Shown piece after piece: positions 27,495 to 37,817 of a DNA stretch of 64,000 bases (its first letter is position 1; each line of letters starts with the position of its first letter). The notes beneath the pieces were generated by a model. The model made no database searches. It was given only the letters and a program-made list of their open reading frames with translations, and was not told the DNA's origin. The DNA is taken from assembly GCA_001771815.1 (NCBI GenBank), contig MEPU01000013.1, forward strand, positions 186,001-250,000, read 5' to 3'. This stretch comes from Bdellovibrionales bacterium RIFCSPHIGHO2_01_FULL_40_29. Lineage in GTDB: Bacteria > Bdellovibrionota > Bdellovibrionia > Bdellovibrionales > Bdellovibrionaceae. The position numbers were made by a program, and so were the translations under genes.

Positions 27495-28361
27495 TTAAAA
27501 CTCGAGCTTTAAACCGACGCCAAGTTGAGCCTCTGCTCGCAAGTCAGGGTCCAAATCTGCAGTTTCAATTGGAGAGTTTGGATCATACAACTCTTGGCTC
27601 GGATCATACCAAGACAAGCTGATATCAAGATAAGTATTTTCTAAACCCGACGATCGCAACCCCTCAGCATGTGTCGTTGGATCAATGGCTGATTCAATCC
27701 AATTTAGTTGAATTAAAATTCCTGCTTTATAATTTAAAGCAAAACCTGTCGTTACGGAATCCTCTGCAATCGTTTCCGCGGCTGTGTACTGTTCCTCGTC
27801 TAGCGAAATTTGATGAATTCCTACTTGGCCATAGGGAACAACCCATGGCTCTTTTAGAATATTATCGAGGTAGTATCCAGCAGCTCCTACATGTCGCTGA
27901 AAACTAACATGTCGTGATGATCCAGCAAGAGATCCTGTTGTTGATCCCGTTGCATAGCTGTATGTCAACGTCAGAGCACCAAGGGCAAAATTAAGCTTAT
28001 ACCCAAGCTCTACCCTGAACATATCAATCGCTTGGCCATCCAAAAAATCATCTACAAAGGCATCATCTAACAACGAATAAAATTCTTGCGGATAGTATTT
28101 TTCCATCCCAATTCCAAAAATAACACCATGTCGTCCTCGGCGTTCTTTATACGGCGCAAATGAATCAACTGATGATTCAACGTACACATCTCCGAGGGTT
28201 TCGGGTTCTTCATACTCAACATATCCCGGAGTAGCCACTTCAACATTTTGCTCGCTCTCGATAATGTCGGTGTAATCGTACGGCTCGGTGTCCTGAGACC
28301 ATGCGCTTCCGCAGAATAAAAACACTGTCGCCAAAGCAAACTGTTGCAATGAATTTTTCAT
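27495..28361 (-). CDS. Outer-membrane beta-barrel-like protein
   Basis: About 288 residues. A Sec signal peptide (cleavage after about GSAWSQ) precedes an acidic stretch, then alternating strands with many Tyr/Gly, and the chain ends in GVGLKLEF with a terminal Phe, the signature recognised by the BAM complex. Start at 28361 is chosen for AGAGGG before it; longer starts put 23 unlikely residues ahead of the signal peptide. No porin subfamily can be named. It stands alone between mfd and the ATP synthase operon, on the strand opposite to mfd. Confidence 0.7.
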   Translation of the reverse strand: MKNSLQQFALATVFLFCGSAWSQDTEPYDYTDIIESEQNVEVATPGYVEYEEPETLGDVYVESSVDSFAPYKERRGRHGVIFGIGMEKYYPQEFYSLLDDAFVDDFLDGQAIDMFRVELGYKLNFALGALTLTYSYATGSTTGSLAGSSRHVSFQRHVGAAGYYLDNILKEPWVVPYGQVGIHQISLDEEQYTAAETIAEDSVTTGFALNYKAGILIQLNWIESAIDPTTHAEGLRSSGLENTYLDISLSWYDPSQELYDPNSPIETADLDPDLRAEAQLGVGLKLEF

Positions 28362-28417
28362 CATCCCTCTATGGTAGATGCATTCGTATTTGTATTTGAT
28401 TAAAGATTCTTTTTGAT

Positions 28418-28452
28418 CAAAAAAAAAGACCAAGGTGTTAAGACCTTGGTCT
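28418..28452 (-). terminator. atpC: Intrinsic terminator of the ATP synthase operon
   Basis: A perfect 10-bp stem AGACCAAGGT/ACCTTGGTCT with a six-base loop, followed on the minus strand by a run of nine or so T and TTGATC. It lies 29 bp after the atpC stop and before the beta-barrel gene. Confidence 0.88.
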
Positions 28453-28480
28453 ACAATGACTCTTTATTTTTGATATACTT

Positions 28481-28882
28481 TTAGTTCTTAACGAGATCCA
28501 TCGATGCGCGAGCTTTTGCAATGTCCTGCATAGCTACTTCATAGTCATGATCAGCAAGAATTTCGGTTCCAAGCTTTTTCTCGGCAGCAGCCATCAACGC
28601 CTGAGAATCTGCCACAACAACCTCTTCAGGTGTTTGCATGTACTCTGCTAAAACATTTACAGATTCAGGAACAACTTCACAGTATCCCCAGCTGATCATT
28701 GCCTTGTGCGTGCGATCACTGCCTTTGATCTTATACTTCAAAATTCCCGTGCCCAGCGTTGTGATAAGCGGCGAGTGCCCTGGAAGAATTGTCATTTCAC
28801 CAGAATATGCCGGCACTGTGACTTCGGTAATTTCCGTGTCATAAACGGCCTTGCGCTCTGGAGTTAACAAATTTAATTTCAT
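28481..28882 (-). CDS. atpC: ATP synthase F1 epsilon subunit
   Basis: Central-stalk subunit that couples rotation and can inhibit ATP hydrolysis, 133 residues. N-terminal beta sandwich (LNLLTPERKAVYDTEITEV, SGEMTILPGHSPLIT) and a C-terminal helical pair. Last gene of the b'-b-delta-alpha-gamma-beta-epsilon operon, followed by a strong terminator. Confidence 0.95.
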   Translation of the reverse strand: MKLNLLTPERKAVYDTEITEVTVPAYSGEMTILPGHSPLITTLGTGILKYKIKGSDRTHKAMISWGYCEVVPESVNVLAEYMQTPEEVVVADSQALMAAAEKKLGTEILADHDYEVAMQDIAKARASMDLVKN

Positions 28883-28907
28883 AAATCCTCAGTTGCTTTG
28901 TTAAAAA

Positions 28908-30329
<1,422 letters not shown>

Positions 30330-30371
30330 TTAAAATTATTAAAAACTACTTTATACAGTGCTACCGAAGAT

Positions 30372-31247
30372 TTACTTCAGCGACTCTGCTCCACTCACGA
30401 TCTCTGTTAATTCCGTCGTGATTTTCTCTTGTCGAGCCTTATTATAATTCAGGGTCAACTTGTTGATCATCTCTTTTGCATTATTCGAAGAATTTTCCAT
30501 AGCCGTCATTCGTGCGCCATGCTCAGAGGCCACAGACTCAGACATTGCTCGGTAAACCTGAAGATTAAAGCTCTTCTTCAAAAGGTCTTCGATTATTTTT
30601 TCTGGCGAAGGATCAAAAATCATATCTGCCGCAAACTTACTGCCCTCTGCAGAAAATGAAGATGTTTCAATTTCAACTGGCAACAAAGTTTCACAAACTA
30701 CTTTTTGAGAAATTGCTGATTTAAATTCATTATAAATTAATCGAACCTCGTCATAATGGCCCTCTTCGTAGTGGGCAATCAACTTCTCAGCAACTGACTT
30801 TGCTAGATTGTATGAAATATCTTTTTCAAGCTTGGTGATGCTTTCCAGGCCCTTAATGTTTTTACGAGCAAAGAAATCTGCGCCACGCTTGCCGATAAAA
30901 ATAAAATCAATCTTTTCATACTTATTTTTATTATCCGCAATGTAACGCTCAGCAAATTTATTAATGCTACTATTAAATGCCCCACACAGTCCGCGATCAG
31001 AGGTTAAAACCACAAGCAAAACGTTGTTGGCGCTTTGCTTTGGCATCATTAATGGATGAGAAACCTTCTGAGTTGCGGCAATATCTGCGATAACTTGTTT
31101 TAAAGTAACCGCATAAGGGCGCATGTTTGTAATATTATGTTGCGCCTTACGTAGTTTTGCCGCAGATACCAGCTTCATCGCTTTCGTGATTTGCTGAGTA
31201 TTCTTTGTCGACTCAATTCGTATGCGTATCTCTTTTAAGTTAGCCAC
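30372..31247 (-). CDS. atpG: ATP synthase F1 gamma subunit
   Basis: Central rotor shaft, 291 residues. N-terminal helix with IRIRIESTKNTQQITKAMKLV and C-terminal helix with SEHGARMTAMENSSNNAKEM and ARQEKITTELTEIVSGAE, the two parts that form the coiled-coil axle. The SDRGLCGAFN motif lies around residue 90. Between atpA and atpD as usual. Confidence 0.97.
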   Translation of the reverse strand: MANLKEIRIRIESTKNTQQITKAMKLVSAAKLRKAQHNITNMRPYAVTLKQVIADIAATQKVSHPLMMPKQSANNVLLVVLTSDRGLCGAFNSSINKFAERYIADNKNKYEKIDFIFIGKRGADFFARKNIKGLESITKLEKDISYNLAKSVAEKLIAHYEEGHYDEVRLIYNEFKSAISQKVVCETLLPVEIETSSFSAEGSKFAADMIFDPSPEKIIEDLLKKSFNLQVYRAMSESVASEHGARMTAMENSSNNAKEMINKLTLNYNKARQEKITTELTEIVSGAESLK

Positions 31248-31267
31248 TTAGCTTTTATCCTTTAGGC

Positions 31268-32791
31268 TTATTTCTTTGATGGTTGAAAAATCGCACCAAA
31301 CTCTGTTAAGCCAGAAACGATTTCTTTTTTTGCATCATCAGAAATTTGTTTTTTCTCTTCAATACCCTTAACAACAGTCGCATATTTTTGTTTAAAGAAC
31401 TGAAGCATTTCTTTTTCGTACCGCTTCACATCTGTTTCAGGAATAGAATCCGTATAACCATTTGTGGCTGCGAAAATCATCAAAATTTGTTCTTCAACTT
31501 TTGCTGGTTGATATTGTCCTTGTTTTAAAACTTCGACCAAGCGACGACCGCGAGCCAATTGTTGCTGAGACGCTTTATCTAAATCAGAAGCAAATGCCGC
31601 AAACGCTTCAAGCGCGCGGAACTGCGCCAATTCTAATTTAATAGAACCCGCAACTTGCTTCATGGCTTTAATCTGAGCCGCTCCGCCCACGCGAGAAACT
31701 GATTTACCGATAGAAACAGCTGGACGAACGCCTTTGTAAAATAAATCTGACTCTAAAAAGATCTGACCGTCTGTAATAGAAATAACGTTTGTCGGGATAT
31801 ATGCTGAGATATCGCCCGCTTGAGTTTCAATAATAGGAAGTGCCGTTAACGAACCAGCACCCTTATCATCAGAGACTTTTGCTGCACGCTCTAATAAACG
31901 ACTATGTAAATAGAAAACGTCCCCAGGATATGCTTCACGACCCGGTGGGCGGCGAAGCAATAAGGACATCTGTCGATACGCTTGGGCTTGTTTTGTTAAG
32001 TCATCATAAATAATCAATGCATGCTTACCAGAATCTCGGAAGTATTCAGCCATTGCCGTTCCTGAGTATGCCGCCAAGAACTGCATCGGAGCCGGATCGG
32101 ATGCTGATGCTGAAATAATTGTTGTATACTCGAGAGCTCCTGCTTGACGTAGCTTTTCAACAACGATTGAAACTGTTGATTGCTTTTGTCCAATAGCCAC
32201 ATAAAAACAGTGAACGCCTTGGCCCTTTTGATTGATAATTGTATCAACCGCAATGGCCGTTTTGCCTGTTTGACGATCGCCAATGATCAATTCTCGCTGA
32301 CCGCGACCAATTGGAATTAAAGCATCAATTGCTTTCAATCCTGTTTGCAGCGGCTCATGAACTGATTTTCGATAAACGATACCTGGCGCCTTCACTTCAA
32401 CAAATCGCGAGTGCGTAGAAGCAATCGGTCCGCGACCATCAATCGGCTGACCCAAAGCATTTACAACGCGACCCAAAAGCGCCTCTCCGACAGGAACAGA
32501 AACGATTTTTTTAGTTCGCTTAACAACATCACCCTCTTTGATCTGTCTGTCTTCACCGAAAACAACCACACCAACCTGAGACGACTCTAAATTTAAAGCC
32601 ATGCCCTGAACGCCAGAAGAAAACTCAACAAGCTCTCCAGCCATAACATTTTCAAGACCGTATACACGGGCAACGCCGTCACCCACAGAAAGCACGCTTC
32701 CTGTTTCGGCAACCTCAACGGCTTTATTGTATTTTGAGATTTGTTCCTTTAGAACGCGACCGATTTCATCGGCTCTGATTTGCGCTTCCAT
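31268..32791 (-). CDS. atpA: ATP synthase F1 alpha subunit
   Basis: Non-catalytic nucleotide-binding subunit, 507 residues. Walker [14 protein letters not shown] near residue 170, [10 protein letters not shown] before it, and the arginine-finger region ([20 protein letters not shown]-type SVSRVGG) after residue 370. Starts 3 bp after atpH. Confidence 0.98.
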   Translation of the reverse strand: MEAQIRADEIGRVLKEQISKYNKAVEVAETGSVLSVGDGVARVYGLENVMAGELVEFSSGVQGMALNLESSQVGVVVFGEDRQIKEGDVVKRTKKIVSVPVGEALLGRVVNALGQPIDGRGPIASTHSRFVEVKAPGIVYRKSVHEPLQTGLKAIDALIPIGRGQRELIIGDRQTGKTAIAVDTIINQKGQGVHCFYVAIGQKQSTVSIVVEKLRQAGALEYTTIISASASDPAPMQFLAAYSGTAMAEYFRDSGKHALIIYDDLTKQAQAYRQMSLLLRRPPGREAYPGDVFYLHSRLLERAAKVSDDKGAGSLTALPIIETQAGDISAYIPTNVISITDGQIFLESDLFYKGVRPAVSIGKSVSRVGGAAQIKAMKQVAGSIKLELAQFRALEAFAAFASDLDKASQQQLARGRRLVEVLKQGQYQPAKVEEQILMIFAATNGYTDSIPETDVKRYEKEMLQFFKQKYATVVKGIEEKKQISDDAKKEIVSGLTEFGAIFQPSKK

Positions 32792-32794
32792 GTC

Positions 32795-33337
32795 TTATAG
32801 TCCTCTCTTAGAAATTTCTTCTGTTAACTTTTTTAAATGATGTGATGCGGAGTCATCCAACGTCCAACCTTCAACCTGAACCTTAAAGCCAGAAATTAAA
32901 GATTTATCCGTTTGGGTTTTAAGACGAACTTGTTTTTTTAATATTCCCGAAACTTTGGCCTCAAGAGCGGCTTTAAATTCTGCCCCAGGCTCGGTAACAA
33001 CAAAAAGTGTTCCCTCAGCTTCGCCACCAACCTGAGATGCTTTTAATTTAAAAGTATTATTAATATCAACAACCAAGTGAAGGCGTTCATTTTGAACCAA
33101 TGTTGCAACAAAATTAAATACTTCGGCTGAAACCTTTCCCTCAAGTGAGGATTTTGCTGCTGCCAATTTGTTGTCTTGAGAGTTCATTGGGTTTTTAAAA
33201 AACTCAACGATATTTTTTTCTCCAAACGCTAATGCCACGGCGTCGAGCTCATCTGCCACGCTGCTAATCTTCCCCTCAGTTATTGCAACTTGAAAAAGGG
33301 CATTTGCATATCTTTCAACAATAATATCTGCATTCAT
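32795..33337 (-). CDS. atpH: ATP synthase F1 delta subunit
   Basis: Links the peripheral stalk to the alpha3beta3 head, 180 residues. N-terminal six-helix domain (ERYANALFQVAI) and a C-terminal beta/alpha part (SGFKVQVEGWTLDDSASHHL), as in the family. Its ATG overlaps the end of the b subunit gene by 4 bp. Confidence 0.95.
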   Translation of the reverse strand: MNADIIVERYANALFQVAITEGKISSVADELDAVALAFGEKNIVEFFKNPMNSQDNKLAAAKSSLEGKVSAEVFNFVATLVQNERLHLVVDINNTFKLKASQVGGEAEGTLFVVTEPGAEFKAALEAKVSGILKKQVRLKTQTDKSLISGFKVQVEGWTLDDSASHHLKKLTEEISKRGL

Positions 33338-33909
33338 AGAGTCGCCTTTGATGCGTGGGCCTGATCAACCTGATTTAAAAATTGTGCCTCAACTGCTTTG
33401 CCAGAAGTCGCTGCAAGCTTTTCTTTTGCTGCGAAAACAGCTTCGGTCAAAATAATTTGATTAATTTCAGACTTTGCCTTTGCAAGCTCATTTCGAATAG
33501 AAAGTGCTGCATCTGCTTTTAGTTTTTCAGCCTGCGCTTCGGCGTCTTTGATAATATTTGCTTTAATTAAGTTTGCTTCGTGCTGCGCATTTTCAAACGA
33601 CTTTGTCTCGCCCGCCTCTAACGTTGCTAGCTTGGTTTTAATTTCTTTTAACTCAGCCTCAGCCTGGTTCAGCAAAACTTTTGTTTTTTCAGATTGTTCT
33701 AAAAAGTCAGTTTGGCGTTTTGCAAAAGCCTCTACTATGGATTTGCGAATACCAAAAAAAATAATAATCAAAAGCACGCCAAGGTTTGCCGCCTGCCATC
33801 CAATTTTATCAAATGGTATGTGATCGTCTCCATGAGACTCTCCGCCGGATGCAGCCATGACGATTGTTGATAACAACATAATACATGTAAAAATTAAATT
33901 TTGTCTCAT
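33334..33909 (-). CDS. atpF: ATP synthase F0 b subunit
   Basis: Peripheral-stalk subunit, 191 residues. Two hydrophobic stretches: a signal-peptide-like N-terminus (residues 1-20, ending in AAS) followed by an acidic/His segment, then the usual membrane anchor (NLGVLLIIIFFGIRKSI) and a long charged coiled coil. If the first segment is cleaved the mature N-terminus would be periplasmic, as for b subunits with a signal peptide in some deltaproteobacteria. It lies after a second, shorter b-type gene with 4 bp overlap. Confidence 0.92.
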   Translation of the reverse strand: MRQNLIFTCIMLLSTIVMAASGGESHGDDHIPFDKIGWQAANLGVLLIIIFFGIRKSIVEAFAKRQTDFLEQSEKTKVLLNQAEAELKEIKTKLATLEAGETKSFENAQHEANLIKANIIKDAEAQAEKLKADAALSIRNELAKAKSEINQIILTEAVFAAKEKLAATSGKAVEAQFLNQVDQAHASKATL

Positions 33910-34343
33910 AGGGCACCCGTAAGCTTGTTAACAATCGCGCTTGAAACTTCTTGCGCGATACTTTTCACTTGCTGCTCGGCAGACTGTTTCTGTGTTTGCA
34001 CGTGTTTGCGCGCCTCTTCTGTAGTTTGTTGAACTGTTGTTTTTGCAGCCTCTAAAATAATTCCACTGGACTTCAGCGAGTCGTTTTTTGAAGCGTTAAA
34101 TATAGTATTAATTTTTTCATTAATTTCGCGCGCTCGAGCTGAATAAATTTGTGAAAGTTTTTTTGCTTCATCTTGAGTTTCGTTTGCAACCTGATCCGCG
34201 CCCTTGGTTAACTTATGTCGCTCGTCGTAAGCCTTGAAGAATGGTTTGTAAACGACGACTGTTAAAAATGAAACCGAAAGTATGAAAACGATAAACTGAA
34301 TGAATGCGGTGTTGTTCGCGCCGAGCTGTAACAAGATTTCCAT
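33906..34343 (-). CDS. ATP synthase F0 b'-type subunit
   Basis: Second b-type subunit, 145 residues from the ATG at 34343 (AAGGGCG 5 bp upstream). One N-terminal membrane helix (FIQFIVFILSVSFLTVVVY) followed by a charged coiled coil (KGADQVANETQDEAKKLSQI onward). Two different b-type genes in tandem imply a b/b' heterodimer stalk. The upstream part of the longer frame lies over the operon promoter, so it is not translated. Confidence 0.9.
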   Translation of the reverse strand: MEILLQLGANNTAFIQFIVFILSVSFLTVVVYKPFFKAYDERHKLTKGADQVANETQDEAKKLSQIYSARAREINEKINTIFNASKNDSLKSSGIILEAAKTTVQQTTEEARKHVQTQKQSAEQQVKSIAQEVSSAIVNKLTGAL

Positions 34344-34374
34344 TAAACGCCCTTTATAATGAATTAGAGATACT

Positions 34375-34403
34375 TGGATAGCCCACGTGGATTTGAGCGT
34401 CAA
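34375..34403 (-). promoter_or_regulatory. Probable promoter of the ATP synthase operon
   Basis: Minus strand: TTGACG (34403-34398), 17-bp spacer, TATCCA (34380-34375). The start codon of the b' gene follows about 32 nt after the -10. The spacer contains the palindrome CCACGTGG (34383-34390). Confidence 0.45.
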
Positions 34404-34429
34404 GGTCTTAACATTTTTTGGCGTTTTGA

Positions 34430-34762
34430 TTATGCTTTGGGCACGTAAGAGGCGCCTTCAAACACAACGCCTTCTTCAATTTTTAAACTGGGGGTTGTTA
34501 CCGTGCCCTTAAAGTTAGCGGGCGGGATCATTACAACCTTTGTGTGCGCAACAATATTTCCCTCAAACTGTCCCTTAAGAACAACATGGCTGGCTTCAAC
34601 CTCTGCGCTAACAAATGCTGTCTCAGCAATAATTAACTGGTCTCGAGTAAAGATCTCGCCCTTGAAGTGTCCTGCAATTTTTGCCGTTCCACTATAGGAT
34701 AAGCGGCCCTCAAAAGAACTGCCCTCTTCTATAAGCGTTGTAATTGTGTTTTCTTTTTGCAT
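34430..34762 (-). CDS. Bactofilin
   Basis: Polymer-forming cytoskeletal protein, 110 residues. The central bactofilin domain (about residues 12-100) is a right-handed beta helix, visible as regular Gly/hydrophobic repeats (FEGRLSYSGTAKIAGHFKGE, VVLKGQFEGNIVAHTKV). Short charged termini. It is 4 bp downstream of parB, so the gene belongs to the par operon. In Myxococcus, bactofilins (BacNOP) bind ParABS components at the poles; a similar chromosome-positioning or cell-shape role here is inference. Confidence 0.9.
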   Translation of the reverse strand: MQKENTITTLIEEGSSFEGRLSYSGTAKIAGHFKGEIFTRDQLIIAETAFVSAEVEASHVVLKGQFEGNIVAHTKVVMIPPANFKGTVTTPSLKIEEGVVFEGASYVPKA

Positions 34763-34766
34763 GCGG

Positions 34767-35735
34767 CTATATGTTCAATTTTTCATAGATTTGAGTCAAT
34801 TGATCATCACTATAAAAATGCAGGATTACCTGCCCTTTGCCAGATTTATAGTTAATTTCAGTTTTTGTACCCAGCTTTTTTTGAATTTGATCGGCCAACT
34901 CATAGGCAAGCTTTGAGGCAACGTCTATGTCGATTCCCTTTGGATTACTTTCTTCGCCCGTTGCTTTTGTTTTTGATTTAATTTCGTGCTCCAGCGCTCG
35001 CACAGACAAATTTTTTGCTATTGATTCTTTGGCCAACTTAATTTGAATAGCCTTGTCTGCAACCGACAAAAGGGCTTTGGCGTGTCCAACACTAAGAAGT
35101 TTTTCGGTTATAAATTCTTTAATTTCTTGCGGAAGGCCCAATAGGCGAAGAGCATTTGCAACACTCGATCGTTCTTTCCCTACTTTTTCAGAGACCTGTT
35201 GCTGAGAAAACCCAAACTCCGTCATCAGCCGATGATAGCCCTCGGCCTCTTCGATCGCATCCAAGTCTTCTCGCTGAACATTTTCGATAATTGCTAGCTG
35301 TAAAGCCTCTTGATCACCAATGCTTTTTATGATTGCCGAAATTTCGTGCAGGCCGGCCGCCTGAGCCGCTCTCCAGCGGCGCTCACCCGCGATAATTTCA
35401 AATCCGCCAGCCTTGCGCTTTCTCACCGTTATCGGCTGAATAATTCCATTTTGTTTAATTGATTCGGCAAGTTCCGAGATGGCTTCCTTATTAAAAGTTT
35501 TTCGCGGCTGATAAACTCCTGGAACAATTTTATCAATCGCAATTTTCCAAATTCTCAACTCTGGATCAATATCTGTGGCCACTGCTTTCTGGGGAGGGGC
35601 AATGGGCTCTGAAGTTTGTTTAGCTTGATTTGCTGATTTTGAGTAGTCAATGGTCTCTGGCTTCGCTTCTGCAAACAATGAGTTTAGGCCGCGCCCAAGT
35701 CTTTTTTTGTTTTGATTTTCATTATTAATTTCCAT
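34767..35735 (-). CDS. parB: Chromosome-partitioning protein ParB
   Basis: CTPase clamp that loads at parS and organises the origin region, 322 residues. An N-terminal linker with a Lys/Arg start (KKRLGRGLNSLF, which stimulates ParA), ParB/Srx domain with QPRKTFNKEAISELAESIK and the nucleotide-binding GERRWRAA (about residues 145-150), the HTH with QQQVSEKVGKERSSVANALR, and a C-terminal dimer domain. parA is 3 bp upstream. Two matching parS palindromes lie within 1.5 kb. Confidence 0.97.
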   Translation of the reverse strand: MEINNENQNKKRLGRGLNSLFAEAKPETIDYSKSANQAKQTSEPIAPPQKAVATDIDPELRIWKIAIDKIVPGVYQPRKTFNKEAISELAESIKQNGIIQPITVRKRKAGGFEIIAGERRWRAAQAAGLHEISAIIKSIGDQEALQLAIIENVQREDLDAIEEAEGYHRLMTEFGFSQQQVSEKVGKERSSVANALRLLGLPQEIKEFITEKLLSVGHAKALLSVADKAIQIKLAKESIAKNLSVRALEHEIKSKTKATGEESNPKGIDIDVASKLAYELADQIQKKLGTKTEINYKSGKGQVILHFYSDDQLTQIYEKLNI

Positions 35736-35738
35736 AAT

Positions 35739-36548
35739 TTACACCGCTGATTCTTGTTGTTTGTTTTGTTCTTTTCCAAAGTTTTTCGTGCGCTCTACAA
35801 GCTCTTTTGTCAGCTCTAGATACATTAATGCACCAATTGACTTGGAATCATATCCAAAGATTGAAACGCCGTGGCTGGGCGCTTCACTAAGTCGCACGTT
35901 TCGGGGGATAATTGAGTTGAACACCTTTTCCTTAAAGTGGGCTCGAATCTCTTCTACAACCTGATGGCTTAAGTTGTTTCTCTTATCAAACATTGTTAAG
36001 ACGATGCCTTCAATATGAAGCTGGGGGTTGATGCCTTTTTTGACTAGCCCCGCAGTATTCAACAGCTGACTTAAGCCCTCCAAAGCATAGTACTCACATT
36101 GAAGCGGCACTAAAAAGCTATTTGCCGCCGCCAATGAGTTTAAAGTGAGTAGTCCAAGTGAGGGCGGACAATCAATTATTACATAGTCATATAGTGAGGA
36201 CACGCTTTGAATAGCATTTTTTAGCCTGTATTCTCTTTGTGGCATGTCAACCAACTCAATTTCAGCTCCAACAAGATCTGGATTTGATGTTGCTATCCAT
36301 AAATTTTTAGTTTGAGTAGCAAATACGGCCTCTTGAATATTCTTTTCTCCAATTAAAACATGATAGATGTTTTTATCTTCGGCCTCATGTTTTTTTATTC
36401 CAAGACCACTTGAAGCATTTCCCTGAGGATCCATGTCAATAACTAGAGTCTTGAACCCCATTTGGGCTAAAGCGGATGCCAGGTTTACTGTCGTAGTTGT
36501 TTTTCCAACCCCGCCTTTTTGATTTGCGACACAGATGATTTTTATCAT
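35739..36548 (-). CDS. parA: Chromosome-partitioning ATPase ParA
   Basis: Walker-type ATPase that moves ParB-bound origins, 269 residues. Deviant Walker A KGGVGKTTTTVNLA at residues 11-24, switch I DMDPQGNASS, Walker B VIIDCPPSLG. AGGAGG lies 6 bp before the ATG. First gene of parA-parB-bactofilin. One of the parS sites lies about 90 bp upstream, in the gap shared with the divergent lipoprotein gene, so autoregulation by ParB is possible. Confidence 0.97.
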   Translation of the reverse strand: MIKIICVANQKGGVGKTTTTVNLASALAQMGFKTLVIDMDPQGNASSGLGIKKHEAEDKNIYHVLIGEKNIQEAVFATQTKNLWIATSNPDLVGAEIELVDMPQREYRLKNAIQSVSSLYDYVIIDCPPSLGLLTLNSLAAANSFLVPLQCEYYALEGLSQLLNTAGLVKKGINPQLHIEGIVLTMFDKRNNLSHQVVEEIRAHFKEKVFNSIIPRNVRLSEAPSHGVSIFGYDSKSIGALMYLELTKELVERTKNFGKEQNKQQESAV

Positions 36549-36636
36549 TACGTTTCCTCCAGGTGATATTTTAAGACTATTCTAAAGGTTTCCTCTTCTT
36601 TCAACATTTATTTTAGTTTTATGTCATTTGATCCGA

Positions 36637-36652
36637 TGTTCTACGTGGAACA
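36637..36652. other. parS: parS site 1 (centromere-like palindrome, one mismatch)
   Basis: TGTTCTACGTGGAACA, one base off a perfect 16-bp palindrome and one base off the known parS core TGTTCCACGTGGAACA type. It lies between the divergent parA and lipoprotein genes and ends 1 bp before the lipoprotein ATG; its GGA serves as that gene's only ribosome-site candidate. Confidence 0.85.
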
Positions 36653-36653
36653 A

Positions 36654-37154
36654 ATGAAAAACTGGATGCTTTTAACCCTCTTTATTGTATTTGGAGCCTT
36701 TTCTTGCGAGCAGCGCGATCCCGAGCCCGAGCGTAATGATATGGTTTACAAGGATCTTCAAAAAGAGCTTGATCTTATAAACAAAACGCTTCAAGAGGCC
36801 GAAGCAGAATACGAAACCCGCGCGGCCGATCTAAAAACCGTAGTTCCGCAAACGGGACAGATTAAATCATATGAAAAGAAACTATTTGAATCACAAAACA
36901 AGCTGGATCGACTCAGACAACAGAAGCAGTATTTTGAAATAACACTGGAACAGCGATCCTTATATGTTCGCTCAAGATATGCTGAAAGTTTTAAGAAAGA
37001 TGGCCGAGAGTGGCCCGATAAAAAAGAAATTGAAGATTTTCAAAATGCCCAAAAGCTGCAGCGTGAAAAAATTAAATGGGATAAAAACAAGGGTGTTGTA
37101 AAAGATGTTCCACGTGGAACAAAATCAAAAGAAGAGCAAAAACTAGAACAATAA
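36654..37154 (+). CDS. Small coiled-coil lipoprotein carrying parS sites
   Basis: About 166 residues from the ATG at 36654. Lipoprotein signal with FSC lipobox (Cys18), then an almost wholly charged, coiled-coil-rich body (LQKELDLINKTLQEAEAEYE, SYEKKLFESQNKLDRLRQQK). No enzymatic motif. The gene is bracketed by parS: one site ends at the base before the start codon, the other (37106-37121) encodes the residues DVPRGT near the C-terminus. It runs towards rsmG with no gap. Function unknown; I would not rule out that the locus is kept mainly for the DNA sites. Confidence 0.65.
   Translation: MKNWMLLTLFIVFGAFSCEQRDPEPERNDMVYKDLQKELDLINKTLQEAEAEYETRAADLKTVVPQTGQIKSYEKKLFESQNKLDRLRQQKQYFEITLEQRSLYVRSRYAESFKKDGREWPDKKEIEDFQNAQKLQREKIKWDKNKGVVKDVPRGTKSKEEQKLEQ
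37106..37121. other. parS: parS site 2 (perfect palindrome)
   Basis: TGTTCCACGTGGAACA, a perfect 16-bp inverted repeat matching the parS family sequence recognised by chromosomal ParB. It lies inside the coding region of the lipoprotein gene, 454 bp from parS site 1 and roughly 8.5 kb from the candidate origin. Confidence 0.92.
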
Positions 37155-37817
37155 TTAATTAATCTTGTCCGTCTTAACAACAAATAGCTTCATATCACCG
37201 ACAGGCAACTTATACTCGCCCACAAGAATGGGCTGCCAACTTGAACAAAGCTGGATTGGAATCTGAGAAACCTCCATGCTCCATTCCGCTGACTTCATAT
37301 GATACACAAAGCCGCCAAGTCGAACAGCTTTTCGAAGTACCATCAGTGTCTTTGGAAGCGGAGCAAAGCCACGACAAAAGCCCTGGCCTATACTGTCTGC
37401 TGGATAATTTTCTATTTTTTTATTTTCAACACGAACATTCTTTAAATTCAGGGTTAAAACTGCATGGCGCAAAAACTCACACTTGCGATCATCCATCTCT
37501 ACCAGAACCACTTTTTGGTCAGGAAAAAGAATTCCATAGACAATTCCGGGAAAACCATTGCCACTGCCAATATCATATAAGTCTTCGTTTTTATTAATGT
37601 TTTTACAAACAATATTGGACGCATTAATACAATCAGCAAAGTGAAGAGCATCGCAATTTAAAACTGTTTTAGCAGAAATCAAATTAACTGTCTTATTGTA
37701 TTTAAGAAGCTCATTAAAATAAATTTTTAAAGACGCATGCGTTTGTTCACTAAGATCTGGAAACCAGCTTTTCAGTCTCCAGTGAGTTTGAATTTCCGAG
37801 TTATTCGGTGTTTCCAA
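37155..37817 (-). CDS. rsmG: 16S rRNA (guanine-N7) methyltransferase RsmG
   Basis: SAM-dependent methyltransferase (GidB) acting on G527 of 16S rRNA, 220 residues. SAM-binding motif DIGSGNGFPGIVYGILFP around residue 80, then VEMDDRKCEFLRHAV and the FCRGFAPLPKTL region. It overlaps the upstream mnmG by 17 bp, the classic gidA-gidB order beside the origin. Its stop abuts the stop of the convergent lipoprotein gene. Confidence 0.93.
   Translation of the reverse strand: METPNNSEIQTHWRLKSWFPDLSEQTHASLKIYFNELLKYNKTVNLISAKTVLNCDALHFADCINASNIVCKNINKNEDLYDIGSGNGFPGIVYGILFPDQKVVLVEMDDRKCEFLRHAVLTLNLKNVRVENKKIENYPADSIGQGFCRGFAPLPKTLMVLRKAVRLGGFVYHMKSAEWSMEVSQIPIQLCSSWQPILVGEYKLPVGDMKLFVVKTDKIN

Noticed and set aside
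34383-34390. CCACGTGG palindrome in the atp promoter spacer, core of parS
   Set aside because: Flanks do not match parS (only two of eight outer bases), so it is probably chance. Recorded because it shares the core.
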